Source: JAADHG01 sp964418645
Lineage (GTDB): Bacteria > Bacteroidota > Bacteroidia > Flavobacteriales > Flavobacteriaceae
Direction of reading: 5' to 3'
NCBI GenBank assembly: GCA_964418645.1
Contig: CAYQME010000005.1
Location: forward strand, 1 to 64,000
Length of the DNA: 64,000 nt
The position numbers and the translations under genes were made by a program. The notes beneath the pieces are model-generated. The model was not told the DNA's origin, did no database searches, and saw only the letters and a program-made list of their open reading frames with translations. Below are positions 35,066 through 43,226 of the stretch, piece by piece (the stretch's first letter is position 1; each line of letters starts with the position of its first letter).

Positions 35066-35107
35066 CGTCACTGCGAACTTTATTTTTAATAAAGTGTGGC
35101 AGTCTGT
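35066..35107. repeat. REP-like hairpin element
   Basis: The element reads CGTCACTGCGAA-CTTTATT-TTT-AATAAAG-TGTGGCAGTCTG. The CTTTATT/AATAAAG stem is capped outside by ACTGC/GCAGT after a small internal loop. It occupies the gap between the DUF1801 and DinB genes and could also terminate transcription. Confidence 0.6.
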
Positions 35108-35118
35108 TAATTATGAAA

Positions 35119-35622
35119 CTACCAGTTTCCTGCATAATCTATCATTTCACCAGATTGTTTCTCAAGATAATCAAATTTTAGTTTTGTTATTTGCCTTATG
35201 TGTAAATAATCGTGTGCCAACCAATTGGTCACGAAGAATTTTGCTGTAAGCTTCCCTTTTTTTGGATGTTCATAGTAGTTTCCCCATTTCGGATTATTTA
35301 GTAATTTTAACCATGAAATGGATTGTTCTCTTTCTTCAATAAATTTGTTTAACATAGTATGGTAATCTTGCTCCATATATTTACGCTCGGTAACCCAAAC
35401 AACAGGATTAAAATTGGGAGGTGTTTGTTTAGGTTTTTCTAAAACCCATTTGGTTCTAAATCTAAAATCTTCTCGTTCTTCATCATATAAATGACATACA
35501 ATTTCTAACAAGCACCATTTTTCGGGTGTTTGTTTCCATAAGTACATATCTTCCTTTACATCTTTTAAAAGATCATCAAAGACACTTTTGTTTTGTTGAA
35601 GCTTATCAATTAGAAAATCCAT
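35119..35622 (-). CDS. DinB-like domain protein
   Basis: A 167-residue four-helix DinB-fold protein. The three likely metal ligands are in CLLEIVCHLYDEE (His near residue 41) and VTNWLAHDYLHIRQI (two His near the C-terminus). Such proteins are metal-dependent hydrolases or thiol transferases; the substrate is unknown. pepT ends 4 bp upstream on the same strand, so they are cotranscribed. It is a different subgroup from the YfiT-like protein at 10345. Confidence 0.82.
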   Translation of the reverse strand: MDFLIDKLQQNKSVFDDLLKDVKEDMYLWKQTPEKWCLLEIVCHLYDEEREDFRFRTKWVLEKPKQTPPNFNPVVWVTERKYMEQDYHTMLNKFIEEREQSISWLKLLNNPKWGNYYEHPKKGKLTAKFFVTNWLAHDYLHIRQITKLKFDYLEKQSGEMIDYAGNW

Positions 35623-35626
35623 AAGG

Positions 35627-36868
35627 TCATTTAGCTTTTTCTTGAGTTAATTCAGCAATTTTACAAATCACTTGAGTAGCCTTAATCATACTTTCAACAG
35701 GAACATATTCGTATCGTCCATGAAAATTGTGTCCACCAGCAAAAATATTTGGACATGGTAATCCCATATAACTCAACTGTGAACCATCCGTTCCTCCTCT
35801 AATCGCTTTTATTAGGGGTGTTATGTTAAGTTGTTTCATAGCTTCCTCTGCAATATCTACAATGTGTTTTACAGGCTCAACCTTTTCTTTCATATTGTAA
35901 TATTGATCTTTGATTTCAATGTCAATAATTGGCTTACCATATTTTGCATTCATATCGTCTGCAATCTTTTGTATTAAGGCTTTTCTAGCTTCAAATTTAT
36001 CTTTATCATGATCTCGAATAATGTATTGCAATTGGGTTTCTTCAACTTTACCTTCCATAGTATATAAATGAAAAAAGCCTTCATAACCTTCAGTTAATTC
36101 TGGAGTTTCTCTTTTTGGAAGGTTATTAATGAACTCTGTAGCATAATACATAGAATTAACCATTTTTCCTTTGGCATATCCAGGGTGTACAATTTTTCCG
36201 TTGACTTTGATTTTTGCTCCAGCAGCGTTGAAATTTTCATATTCCAATTCACCAACTTGACTACCATCCATCGTATAGGCCCAATCGGCTCTAAATTCAT
36301 CTACATTAAATTTATGAGCACCACGACCTATCTCTTCATCAGGCGTAAAGCCAATCCTTATTTTTCCATGTTTAATTTCGGGATGATTGATTAAATATTC
36401 CATAGCCGAAATAATTTCACAAATTCCTGCTTTATCATCCGCTCCAAGCAGAGTTGTACCATCGGTTGTAATGAGAGTTTGTCCTTTATAAAGGAGTAAA
36501 TCTTCAAAATAATTGGAAGATAATACAATGCTTTCTTCCGCATTTAAAATAATGTCTTCCCCATCATAATTCTCAATAATTTGAGGCCTTACATTAGCAG
36601 CAGTAAAATCTGGAGATGTATCAAAATGTGAAATAAAACCAATAACTGGTACATCGTGGTCAACATTAGATGGTAAAGTTGCCATAATGTATGCGTTCTT
36701 ATCAATAGTAACATTTTTCATTCCAATAGTTTTTAGCTCTTCTACTAATTTATTAGCTAAATCCCATTGTTTTTCTGTGCTTGGAGTTGTTTTACTATTT
36801 GGATCGCTTTCAGTATCAACAGTTACATAGCTTATAAAACGATTGATAATGTCTTGTTTATTTAACAT
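35627..36868 (-). CDS. pepT: peptidase T (tripeptide aminopeptidase)
   Basis: Zinc-dependent cytoplasmic aminopeptidase that removes the N-terminal residue of tripeptides. Metal-site motifs include GFISHFDTSPD, LLGADDKAGICEI, PDEEIGRGAHKF and the C-terminal FAGGHNFHGRYEYVP. From the ATG at 36868 the protein has 413 residues, matching the family; the TTG at 36889 would add seven residues. The DinB-like gene follows 4 bp downstream. Confidence 0.94.
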   Translation of the reverse strand: MLNKQDIINRFISYVTVDTESDPNSKTTPSTEKQWDLANKLVEELKTIGMKNVTIDKNAYIMATLPSNVDHDVPVIGFISHFDTSPDFTAANVRPQIIENYDGEDIILNAEESIVLSSNYFEDLLLYKGQTLITTDGTTLLGADDKAGICEIISAMEYLINHPEIKHGKIRIGFTPDEEIGRGAHKFNVDEFRADWAYTMDGSQVGELEYENFNAAGAKIKVNGKIVHPGYAKGKMVNSMYYATEFINNLPKRETPELTEGYEGFFHLYTMEGKVEETQLQYIIRDHDKDKFEARKALIQKIADDMNAKYGKPIIDIEIKDQYYNMKEKVEPVKHIVDIAEEAMKQLNITPLIKAIRGGTDGSQLSYMGLPCPNIFAGGHNFHGRYEYVPVESMIKATQVICKIAELTQEKAK

Positions 36869-36956
36869 GCTTAATTTGATTTTATTCAAAAATAGAGAAC
36901 GGTTTATAAAGAGACAAGCGATATAATGCTTTCTTTTTTATTGCATGAAATTAGTT

Positions 36957-36964
36957 TATTTTTG
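36957..36964 (+). promoter_or_regulatory. TATTTTTG -7 element before pyrD
   Basis: The motif matches TAnnTTTG and lies 17 bp before the pyrD start codon. No TTG box at the right spacing is seen. Confidence 0.4.
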
Positions 36965-36981
36965 CACTCAAATTAGTCTTC

Positions 36982-38019
36982 ATGTATAAATCGCTTGTTC
37001 GTCCTATACTCTTTTGTTTTGATCCTGAAAAAGTGCATTATTTTACATTTTCGATTATAAAATATATTTCAAAATTTCCTTTTGTTCCTAACCTTATTAG
37101 AAGGATGTATCAAGTTAATGATAAATCTTTAGAGCGTCATTTATTTGGACTAACATTTAAAAACCCTGTAGGATTAGCGGCTGGATTTGATAAAAATGCG
37201 GTTTTATATAATGAATTGGCAAATTTTGGATTTGGCTTTATTGAAATAGGAACTGTTACACCAAAAGCGCAGGCAGGAAATCAAAAAAAACGATTATTCA
37301 GATTGCAAAAAGACCATGGTATTATTAACCGAATGGGTTTTAACAATGAAGGGATAGAAGCAGCTATTTCACAATTAAAAAAGAATAAAGGTCAACTCAT
37401 TATTGGCGGTAATATTGGTAAAAACACAGACACTACTCCTGAAGATTATACCAAAGATTATTTGAAATGTTTTCATGCTTTACATCCTTATGTGGACTAT
37501 TTTGTACTAAACGTTAGTTGTCCTAATGTTGGAAGTCATGCTAAACTTAATGATAAAGATTATTTGAAAGAATTAATTGATGAAGTGAAAAAAGCTAATG
37601 ATAACTTTAATAACCAAAAACCTATTTTACTTAAAATTGCGCCAGATTTAAATACGATTCAACTGGATGAAATTATTGATCTTGTAACTACCACTAAAAT
37701 TGAAGGCATTATAGCATCAAATACGTCGGTAGCAAGAGATAATTTAAGGACTTCAAATGAAAGGTTATTAACCATAGAAAACGGAGGTTTAAGCGGAAAG
37801 CCGATTAAAGATAAAAGTACTCAGGTTATTAAATACTTAGCAGATAAAAGTAATAAAGCATTTCCAATTATTGGTGTTGGAGGTATCCATTCAGCACAAG
37901 ATGCCATTGAAAAAATAGAAGCTGGAGCCGATTTAGTTCAAATTTATACAGGCTTTATTTATGAAGGCCCTAAACTTGTTAGAACGATTAATAAGGCTTT
38001 GTTGAAAAAGATTAATTAA
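36982..38019 (+). CDS. pyrD: dihydroorotate dehydrogenase (quinone), class 2
   Basis: FMN enzyme of the inner membrane that oxidises dihydroorotate to orotate with quinone as acceptor in pyrimidine synthesis. The N-terminal membrane-associating helices are present. Conserved parts are NPVGLAAGFDKNA, FGFIEIGTVTPKAQ, NRMGFNNEG, LNVSCPNVGS (with the catalytic-region Ser) and IGVGGIHSAQDA. Length 345 fits class 2. It has a -7 element close to the start codon. Confidence 0.95.
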   Translation: MYKSLVRPILFCFDPEKVHYFTFSIIKYISKFPFVPNLIRRMYQVNDKSLERHLFGLTFKNPVGLAAGFDKNAVLYNELANFGFGFIEIGTVTPKAQAGNQKKRLFRLQKDHGIINRMGFNNEGIEAAISQLKKNKGQLIIGGNIGKNTDTTPEDYTKDYLKCFHALHPYVDYFVLNVSCPNVGSHAKLNDKDYLKELIDEVKKANDNFNNQKPILLKIAPDLNTIQLDEIIDLVTTTKIEGIIASNTSVARDNLRTSNERLLTIENGGLSGKPIKDKSTQVIKYLADKSNKAFPIIGVGGIHSAQDAIEKIEAGADLVQIYTGFIYEGPKLVRTINKALLKKIN

Positions 38020-38097
38020 AGAGCCATTTTTGTAATCACTTCTCACGGATGTTTCATTAAAATAGTGGTATTTTTATCATAGTATTAGATAAATTCG

Positions 38098-38964
38098 ATG
38101 CTTAATAAAATTAAAATTATAGAATGTCCGCGAGATGCCATGCAAGGGATTAAAGACTTTATACCTACTGAACAAAAAGTACAATATATTCAATCGTTAC
38201 TTCGTGTTGGTTTTGATACTATTGATTTTGGAAGTTTTGTGTCCCCCAAAGCTATTCCACAAATGGTAGATACTGCAGAGGTTTTATCACAACTTAATCT
38301 ATTAGAAACGACTAGTAAATTATTAGCTATTATTGCCAACACGCGTGGAGCTACTGATGCTTCAAAGTATAAAGAAATTGATTATTTAGGCTATCCATTT
38401 TCTATTTCAGAAAATTTTCAAATGCGTAACACACATAAAACCATTGCACAATCTGTAGTTACGCTTCAGGAGATTTTAAATATTGCGGATAAGTCTAATA
38501 AACAGGTAGTGGCTTATTTATCTATGGGATTTGGAAATCCATATGGAGATCCTTGGAACATTGAAATAGTAGGCGAATGGATAGAGCGTTTGAGTAAAAT
38601 GGGAGTTAAAGTTTTATCGCTTAGTGATACTATTGGTAGTTCTAACTCTGAAAATATTCATTATTTGTTTTCTAATTTAATTCCTAACTATCCCAGTATA
38701 GAATTTGGTGCACATTTACATACAACTCCTAACTCTTGGTTTGAAAAAGTTGATGCTGCATTTAAAGCGGGTTGTAAGCGTTTTGATGGTGCTATTCAAG
38801 GCTTTGGAGGTTGTCCAATGGCTAAAGATGTATTGACAGGAAATATGCCTACTGAAAAGTTGTTATCTTATTTTGCTTCAAATAAAAATATAAATAATTT
38901 AAGCACACTAAGGTTTGAAAGTGCTTATAATGAGGCTACTAAAATATTTAATGCATATTACTAA
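38098..38964 (+). CDS. hydroxymethylglutaryl-CoA lyase family protein
   Basis: A 288-residue TIM-barrel lyase of the HMG-CoA lyase/DRE-TIM group. The metal- and substrate-binding parts are IECPRDAMQG, FGAHLHTTPN and FGGCPMAKDVLTGN, the last carrying the catalytic Cys. HMG-CoA lyase cleaves HMG-CoA to acetoacetate and acetyl-CoA at the end of leucine breakdown. The first motif differs from the usual PRDGLQ, so a related substrate is possible. It starts 78 bp after pyrD. Confidence 0.87.
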   Translation: MLNKIKIIECPRDAMQGIKDFIPTEQKVQYIQSLLRVGFDTIDFGSFVSPKAIPQMVDTAEVLSQLNLLETTSKLLAIIANTRGATDASKYKEIDYLGYPFSISENFQMRNTHKTIAQSVVTLQEILNIADKSNKQVVAYLSMGFGNPYGDPWNIEIVGEWIERLSKMGVKVLSLSDTIGSSNSENIHYLFSNLIPNYPSIEFGAHLHTTPNSWFEKVDAAFKAGCKRFDGAIQGFGGCPMAKDVLTGNMPTEKLLSYFASNKNINNLSTLRFESAYNEATKIFNAYY

Positions 38965-38995
38965 TTTTTTTATTTAAAATAATTCTAAATAACAT

Positions 38996-39025
38996 TTGTT
39001 TTTATAGATTTCAATATTATTTTTG
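38996..39025 (+). promoter_or_regulatory. promoter of the porin-like gene
   Basis: TTG at 38996-38998 (within TTTG), a 19-bp spacer and TATTTTTG at 39018-39025 is a near-ideal Bacteroidota promoter. The start codon lies 45 bp downstream. Confidence 0.75.
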
Positions 39026-39070
39026 TCGACGAAATAAATAATTATTTATAATAAGTCTAAATAAAAATAA

Positions 39071-40228
39071 ATGAAAAAAATTATTTTATCAATTACAATT
39101 TTAGTTTCTGGTTTTGGGTTTTCTCAAACTATTAGTCAAGATTCTATTGTAACTAATCAACAAAATAATGCCGTGCAAAATATTTTGGATGGTAACATTT
39201 CCAAAGGAGTAACTGTTGGAGGTTATGCTCAAGTAGATTACAATCAACCAGAAGGAGCTAATGGCAATTTAGATGTGCATCGTATGGTAATGCTATTAGG
39301 TTACAAGTTTAGTGACAAAGTACAATTTGTTACAGAAATTGAATATGAACATATTGAAGAAGTATCCATAGAACAGGCATTTTTAAACTATAGTATCAAT
39401 GATAATTTAAACATTCGTGGTGGCTTAATGTTGGTGCCAATGGGAATTATTAATGAGTATCATGAACCAACTACATTTAATGGTGTAGAGCGCCCTAATG
39501 TCGATAAAAGTATTGTACCAACCACCTGGAGAGAAGTGGGTATAGGAATTTCGGGAAAATTTAATGAAGTTAATTTACGCTATCAGGCTTATATTTTTAA
39601 TGGTTTTGCTTCAGTAAATGGTTCAAAAGTATTAGGAGGAAAAAATGGACTTCGTAATGGACGACAAAAAGGAGCTGAATCTACAATTAATACTCCTAAC
39701 TTTTCAGCAAAATTAGATTATTACGGTATTCAGGGTTTGCGTTTGGGGTTTTCAGGATATTTTGGACGCGCACAAGCTGAGGAGGATGTTAAGGATATTG
39801 ATGGTGCAGATATAGGTATTTCCATGTTAGGACTAGATGCACGTTATGTTAACAAACGTTTCTCTGCTAAAGGGCAATATATTCATGCAAATCTTAGCGA
39901 TGTAGAAGCCTATAACACTTTAAACACTGCTGATTTAGGATCAGAGTTAAAAGGATGGTATCTAGAGGCAGCATATAACTTAATACCATTAGGGAAAGAA
40001 CAAAAATTAGATGTCTTTGTGAAATATGAAAAGTATGATACACATGCAGCTGTAGATGGCGCTTTAATAAGAAATGATTCTTATAATAGAAACGAATGGA
40101 CTTCAGGTTTAAGTTATCATGTTGCTCCTGGTGCTGTGGTAAAAGTAGATTACCAGTTTCTTGATAATGCTATAGAAGATAATAAAACAAAAGGGCAACT
40201 AAACATTGGTTTTGGGGTTTGGTTTTAA
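39071..40228 (+). CDS. outer-membrane porin-like beta-barrel protein
   Basis: A 385-residue exported protein with a signal peptide ending near GFGFSQ. Most of the sequence is alternating beta-strand with a Trp-Phe C-terminal end (NIGFGVWF), typical of outer-membrane barrels. The segments VQFVTEIEYEHIEEVSIEQAFLNY and INIRGGLMLVPMG-like strands resemble phosphate-selective porin O/P and related Bacteroidota porins. Substrate unknown. It lies 91 bp upstream of the flavin-binding protein gene and has a strong promoter, so it probably leads that operon, although a large hairpin lies between. Confidence 0.8.
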   Translation: MKKIILSITILVSGFGFSQTISQDSIVTNQQNNAVQNILDGNISKGVTVGGYAQVDYNQPEGANGNLDVHRMVMLLGYKFSDKVQFVTEIEYEHIEEVSIEQAFLNYSINDNLNIRGGLMLVPMGIINEYHEPTTFNGVERPNVDKSIVPTTWREVGIGISGKFNEVNLRYQAYIFNGFASVNGSKVLGGKNGLRNGRQKGAESTINTPNFSAKLDYYGIQGLRLGFSGYFGRAQAEEDVKDIDGADIGISMLGLDARYVNKRFSAKGQYIHANLSDVEAYNTLNTADLGSELKGWYLEAAYNLIPLGKEQKLDVFVKYEKYDTHAAVDGALIRNDSYNRNEWTSGLSYHVAPGAVVKVDYQFLDNAIEDNKTKGQLNIGFGVWF

Positions 40229-40248
40229 TTTTATAGATTAGTTTTAAG

Positions 40249-40294
40249 TCAAATAGTTAAAGCTGAAGAAAATATTTTTGCTTTAGCTATTTGA
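40249..40294 (+). other. large stem-loop between porin-like and FMN-binding genes
   Basis: TCAAATAGTTAAAGC (40249-40263) pairs with GCTTTAGCTATTTGA (40280-40294) over 15 positions with one G-U wobble. The loop is 16 nt. No T-run follows, so it may be a processing or attenuation site rather than a plain terminator. Confidence 0.6.
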
Positions 40295-40318
40295 TATTAT
40301 TAATAATACTTTTATCGA

Positions 40319-40846
40319 ATGAATTTTAAATATATTTTAATTTTATTTATTGCTGTAGTAATGATGTCTTTTGGGCTTCCAAAAAGTATTCTGAAAAAAG
40401 TAAATAAAGAGATAGGAATTACATTTAATATTTCACAATTTCAATTAAGATCTAAAACATTTCCTGCCAATATTACTAATGTACTTTCTTCAGAGTTTGA
40501 CAGCGATAATTTGTTTGAAATTAAAACAACCAAAAATCTTATTGGTTATGCGTATGTGTCGAAAGCTCAAAGCAAAACAGATTATTTTGATTATCTCATT
40601 TTGTTTGACAAAGATTTTATTATTGTAAAATCTAAAATTTTAATTTATCGTGAAGATTACGGAGGCGAAATTGGGAGTAAACGTTGGTTAAAACAATTTA
40701 TAGGAAAATCGCAAAACAACATTTTAATTTATGGAGATAATATAGCAGCAATTTCTGGCGCTACAATTTCTGTACGTTCGATGACTAATGCAGTTAATGA
40801 TGTCTTACGATCAATAAAAATACTTCACCAAAAAAAACTTTTATAA
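40319..40846 (+). CDS. FMN-binding domain protein with flavinylation site
   Basis: A 175-residue exported or membrane-anchored protein with an N-terminal hydrophobic segment (residues 5-19). The C-terminal part is an FMN-binding (NqrC/RnfG-like) domain ending in DNIAAISGATISVRSMTNAV. The SGAT motif (Thr149) is the site to which ApbE attaches FMN by a phosphoester bond in related proteins, and an apbE gene lies 1.1 kb downstream. It probably passes electrons at the periplasmic face. Its stop overlaps the next start by one base (TAATG), so the two are coupled. Confidence 0.87.
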   Translation: MNFKYILILFIAVVMMSFGLPKSILKKVNKEIGITFNISQFQLRSKTFPANITNVLSSEFDSDNLFEIKTTKNLIGYAYVSKAQSKTDYFDYLILFDKDFIIVKSKILIYREDYGGEIGSKRWLKQFIGKSQNNILIYGDNIAAISGATISVRSMTNAVNDVLRSIKILHQKKLL

Positions 40847-41337
40847 TGCAATTAAATGGACTTATTTACACACTTCCCAAAGACTTAAAATTATTAATTG
40901 GCACGTTTGTGATTGTGTTGAGTATAGGCTTCTTTACTGGATTATTATTTGTTGGTAATACATCTTCAGCAAATCCAAATGGGATTGAAGAACAATATAT
41001 AGGAAATGAGTCTGACGAAGATGCTACAGTTATGAAATTTAAAAAAAGTGATAAAGAAATGCTCACTTTGATACATAATCATGTGCTATCTATGTCTATT
41101 ATATTCTTCTTAATGGGTTTAATTCTCAGTATAACTCAACTTAAAAAAAAGTTGAAATTATTTTTAATGATTGAGCCTTTTATCTCTGTAATTTTCACCT
41201 TTGGAGGTATTTATTTGTTATGGAAAGGAATCCTCTGGATGAAGTACATTGTAATGATTTCAGGAACATTAATGGCACTTACTTTTACGCTTTCTGTAAT
41301 TATTATTTTGAGACAACTTTTAAAAACTAAAAAATAA
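40846..41337 (+). CDS. four-helix membrane protein of the flavin redox cluster
   Basis: A 163-residue protein I cannot place in a family. Four membrane helices are predicted by eye (about 16-36, 75-95, 100-122, 130-155), with a polar acidic loop between the first and second (NGIEEQYIGNESDEDATVMKF). The second helix starts with LIHNHVLSMS, two histidines that could bind heme or a metal. Coupling to the FMN-binding protein (TAATG) suggests that it is the membrane partner delivering or accepting electrons. Function is inference only. Confidence 0.7.
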   Translation: MQLNGLIYTLPKDLKLLIGTFVIVLSIGFFTGLLFVGNTSSANPNGIEEQYIGNESDEDATVMKFKKSDKEMLTLIHNHVLSMSIIFFLMGLILSITQLKKKLKLFLMIEPFISVIFTFGGIYLLWKGILWMKYIVMISGTLMALTFTLSVIIILRQLLKTKK

Positions 41338-41546
41338 GGTAGGAGTTTTTCTATTCTATCTGTTATATAGTTTTAACACGAAGTTTAATCTGTCAAACAC
41401 CAATTTATAAAACACTACTACTTTTATAATTTGCTATTTATTTATGTAAGATGTTGCGAATTAGTGCTACTAAGTCGGCATTATTTTTAACACTACAATT
41501 TTAGAATAAAGATAGCGTTAACCTATTATTAATTTACTTTTTAAAA

Positions 41547-41978
41547 ATGATTAAACGTATTAGTACAGTCTTACTTTTATTTGTTGGACTGAATTGCTTT
41601 TCACAAAATTGGGTAACTAATTTAGATGAAGCAGAAAGAATAGCACAAGATAAAAACCAAAAAATAGTATTGGTTTTTTCTGGATCTGATTGGTGTACAC
41701 CTTGTATAAAGTTAGAAAAAGAGATTTTAGAATCTAAAGAGTTTGAAGAGTTCTCTAAATCTAATTTTGTAATGTTAAGAGCTGATTTCCCTCGAAGAAA
41801 AAAAAATACATTACCTCCAAAAGTGCAAGAGGAGAATAATAGTTTAGCTGAAAAATATAATAATAATGGATTCTTTCCGCTTGTTGTTGTATTAGACAAA
41901 AACGGAAAAGTCTTAGGCGAAACAGGTTATAAAAATACAACTCCAAGAGAATATATTAAGCTTTTAACATCTTATTAG
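41547..41978 (+). CDS. exported thioredoxin-fold protein
   Basis: A 143-residue thioredoxin-like protein with a signal peptide (cleavage near CFSQ). The redox motif is SGSDWCTPCIKLE (C50, C53) and the cis-Pro region is NNGFFPLVVVLDKNG. It belongs to the DUF255/DsbD-gamma-like periplasmic thioredoxins. The apbE gene starts 6 bp after its stop, and the cysteine-tailed lipoprotein and DUF3570 genes follow, so a role in keeping those cysteines reduced or modified is reasonable. The 209-bp gap upstream probably holds a promoter, though I see no canonical one. Confidence 0.87.
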   Translation: MIKRISTVLLLFVGLNCFSQNWVTNLDEAERIAQDKNQKIVLVFSGSDWCTPCIKLEKEILESKEFEEFSKSNFVMLRADFPRRKKNTLPPKVQEENNSLAEKYNNNGFFPLVVVLDKNGKVLGETGYKNTTPREYIKLLTSY

Positions 41979-41984
41979 TTAAAA

Positions 41985-42977
41985 ATGAAAAATAGAGTAA
42001 TAGGTGCCATGTTCTTAATGGTTTCCTTTGTCAGTAATTCTCAAGAAATATATAGAAGAACACTTAAATTAATGGGGAGCCGTTTCGATATTACTGTAGT
42101 AGCGGCAAATAAAAATCAAGGAGATACCTATATAGATTTGGCAATTGCAGAAATATCTAGGATAGAGAAAAAAATATCATCTTGGGATTCAAATTCTTTA
42201 ACAGCGTTAATTAATAAAAATGCAGGAATAAAATCAGTAATTGTTGACGAGGAATTATTTAGTTTAATTAAGCGAGCAATTCAAATATCAAAATTAACCG
42301 AAGGAGCTTTTGATATCAGTTATGCATCCATGGATAAAATTTGGAAGTTTGATGGGACTATGAAAACAATGCCCTCTAAAGATATCATTACACAATCTGT
42401 TGCTAAAGTTGGTTTCCAAAATATTTTTCTAAACCAAGAAAAGCATTCTGTTTTTTTAAAACTAAGAGGCATGAAAATTGGTTTTGGAGCTATTGGTAAA
42501 GGCTTTGCTGCTGATAAAGCAAAAGCACTGTTGAAACAAAAAGGTGTAGAAGCAGGGATTATTAATGCATCAGGCGATATGAATACTTGGGGAAAGCAAC
42601 CTGATGGTAAAGATTGGAAAGTAGGTATTACAAATCCTTTAAATAAAAATAAGGTTTTTACCTTATTGCCAATTCATGAAAAAGCAGTGGTAACTTCTGG
42701 GAATTACGAAAAGTATGTAACCTTTAATGGACAACGTTATTCTCATATTATTGATCCTAGAACAGGATATCCTAGCAAAGGAGTTGTAAGTGCAAGTGTT
42801 TTTGCACTAAGTGCAGAGTTAGCTGATGCTTTGGCGACATCAATTTTTGTTATGGGTAAAGATGTTGGTCTTAATTTAATAAATCAATTACCACAGGTGG
42901 AATGTATTATAGTTGATGATACAGGGAAAATATTTTATTCTAAAAACATTGATATTAAGGATTCACTTAAAGAATAA
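41985..42977 (+). CDS. apbE: FAD:protein FMN transferase (ApbE)
   Basis: Periplasmic enzyme that links FMN from FAD to Ser or Thr of target proteins. Signal peptide: residues 1-19 (ending VSNSQ). Motifs seen are LMGSRFDITV, EGAFDIS, GFGAIGKGFAADKA, NASGDMNTWG, SHIIDPRTGYPS and ADALATSIFVMG. Length 330 is normal. Likely substrates are the SGAT protein at 40319 and possibly other members of the cluster. The gene lies 6 bp after the thioredoxin gene and 35 bp before the small lipoprotein gene. Confidence 0.94.
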   Translation: MKNRVIGAMFLMVSFVSNSQEIYRRTLKLMGSRFDITVVAANKNQGDTYIDLAIAEISRIEKKISSWDSNSLTALINKNAGIKSVIVDEELFSLIKRAIQISKLTEGAFDISYASMDKIWKFDGTMKTMPSKDIITQSVAKVGFQNIFLNQEKHSVFLKLRGMKIGFGAIGKGFAADKAKALLKQKGVEAGIINASGDMNTWGKQPDGKDWKVGITNPLNKNKVFTLLPIHEKAVVTSGNYEKYVTFNGQRYSHIIDPRTGYPSKGVVSASVFALSAELADALATSIFVMGKDVGLNLINQLPQVECIIVDDTGKIFYSKNIDIKDSLKE

Positions 42978-43012
42978 TTAATAAAACAAATTATAAATAT
43001 TTATAAAAAAAG

Positions 43013-43225
43013 ATGATAAAGAAAGTAATTATTGGAGCAGTAATTTTGATAAGCGCGAGCTCATGTATTGCTGTAAAAGAGTATGAAAAAGTTAATATTA
43101 ATGATCCAGATATGATATTATCTGCGGCTTTAATAAAGCGATTTGAAACTAATTTTCAAGTGTATAGAGAAGGTGCTTCAGGAGCAAATGGCGGAAAAAC
43201 AGGTGGAGGCTGTGGATGTAATTAA
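43013..43225 (+). CDS. small Cys-tailed lipoprotein (DUF4266-like)
   Basis: A 70-residue lipoprotein. The signal ends in ISASSC (Cys18), so the mature chain has only about 52 residues. The C-terminus reads EGASGANGGKTGGGCGCN, with C67 and C69 in a Gly-rich tail. This matches the DUF4266 pattern, which I recall from clusters with ApbE and DUF3570. The function is not known to me. A tail of this kind could bind metal, form a disulfide or be modified. The DUF3570-like gene starts one base after its stop codon, so the two are tightly coupled. Confidence 0.8.
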   Translation: MIKKVIIGAVILISASSCIAVKEYEKVNINDPDMILSAALIKRFETNFQVYREGASGANGGKTGGGCGCN

Positions 43226-43226
43226 C

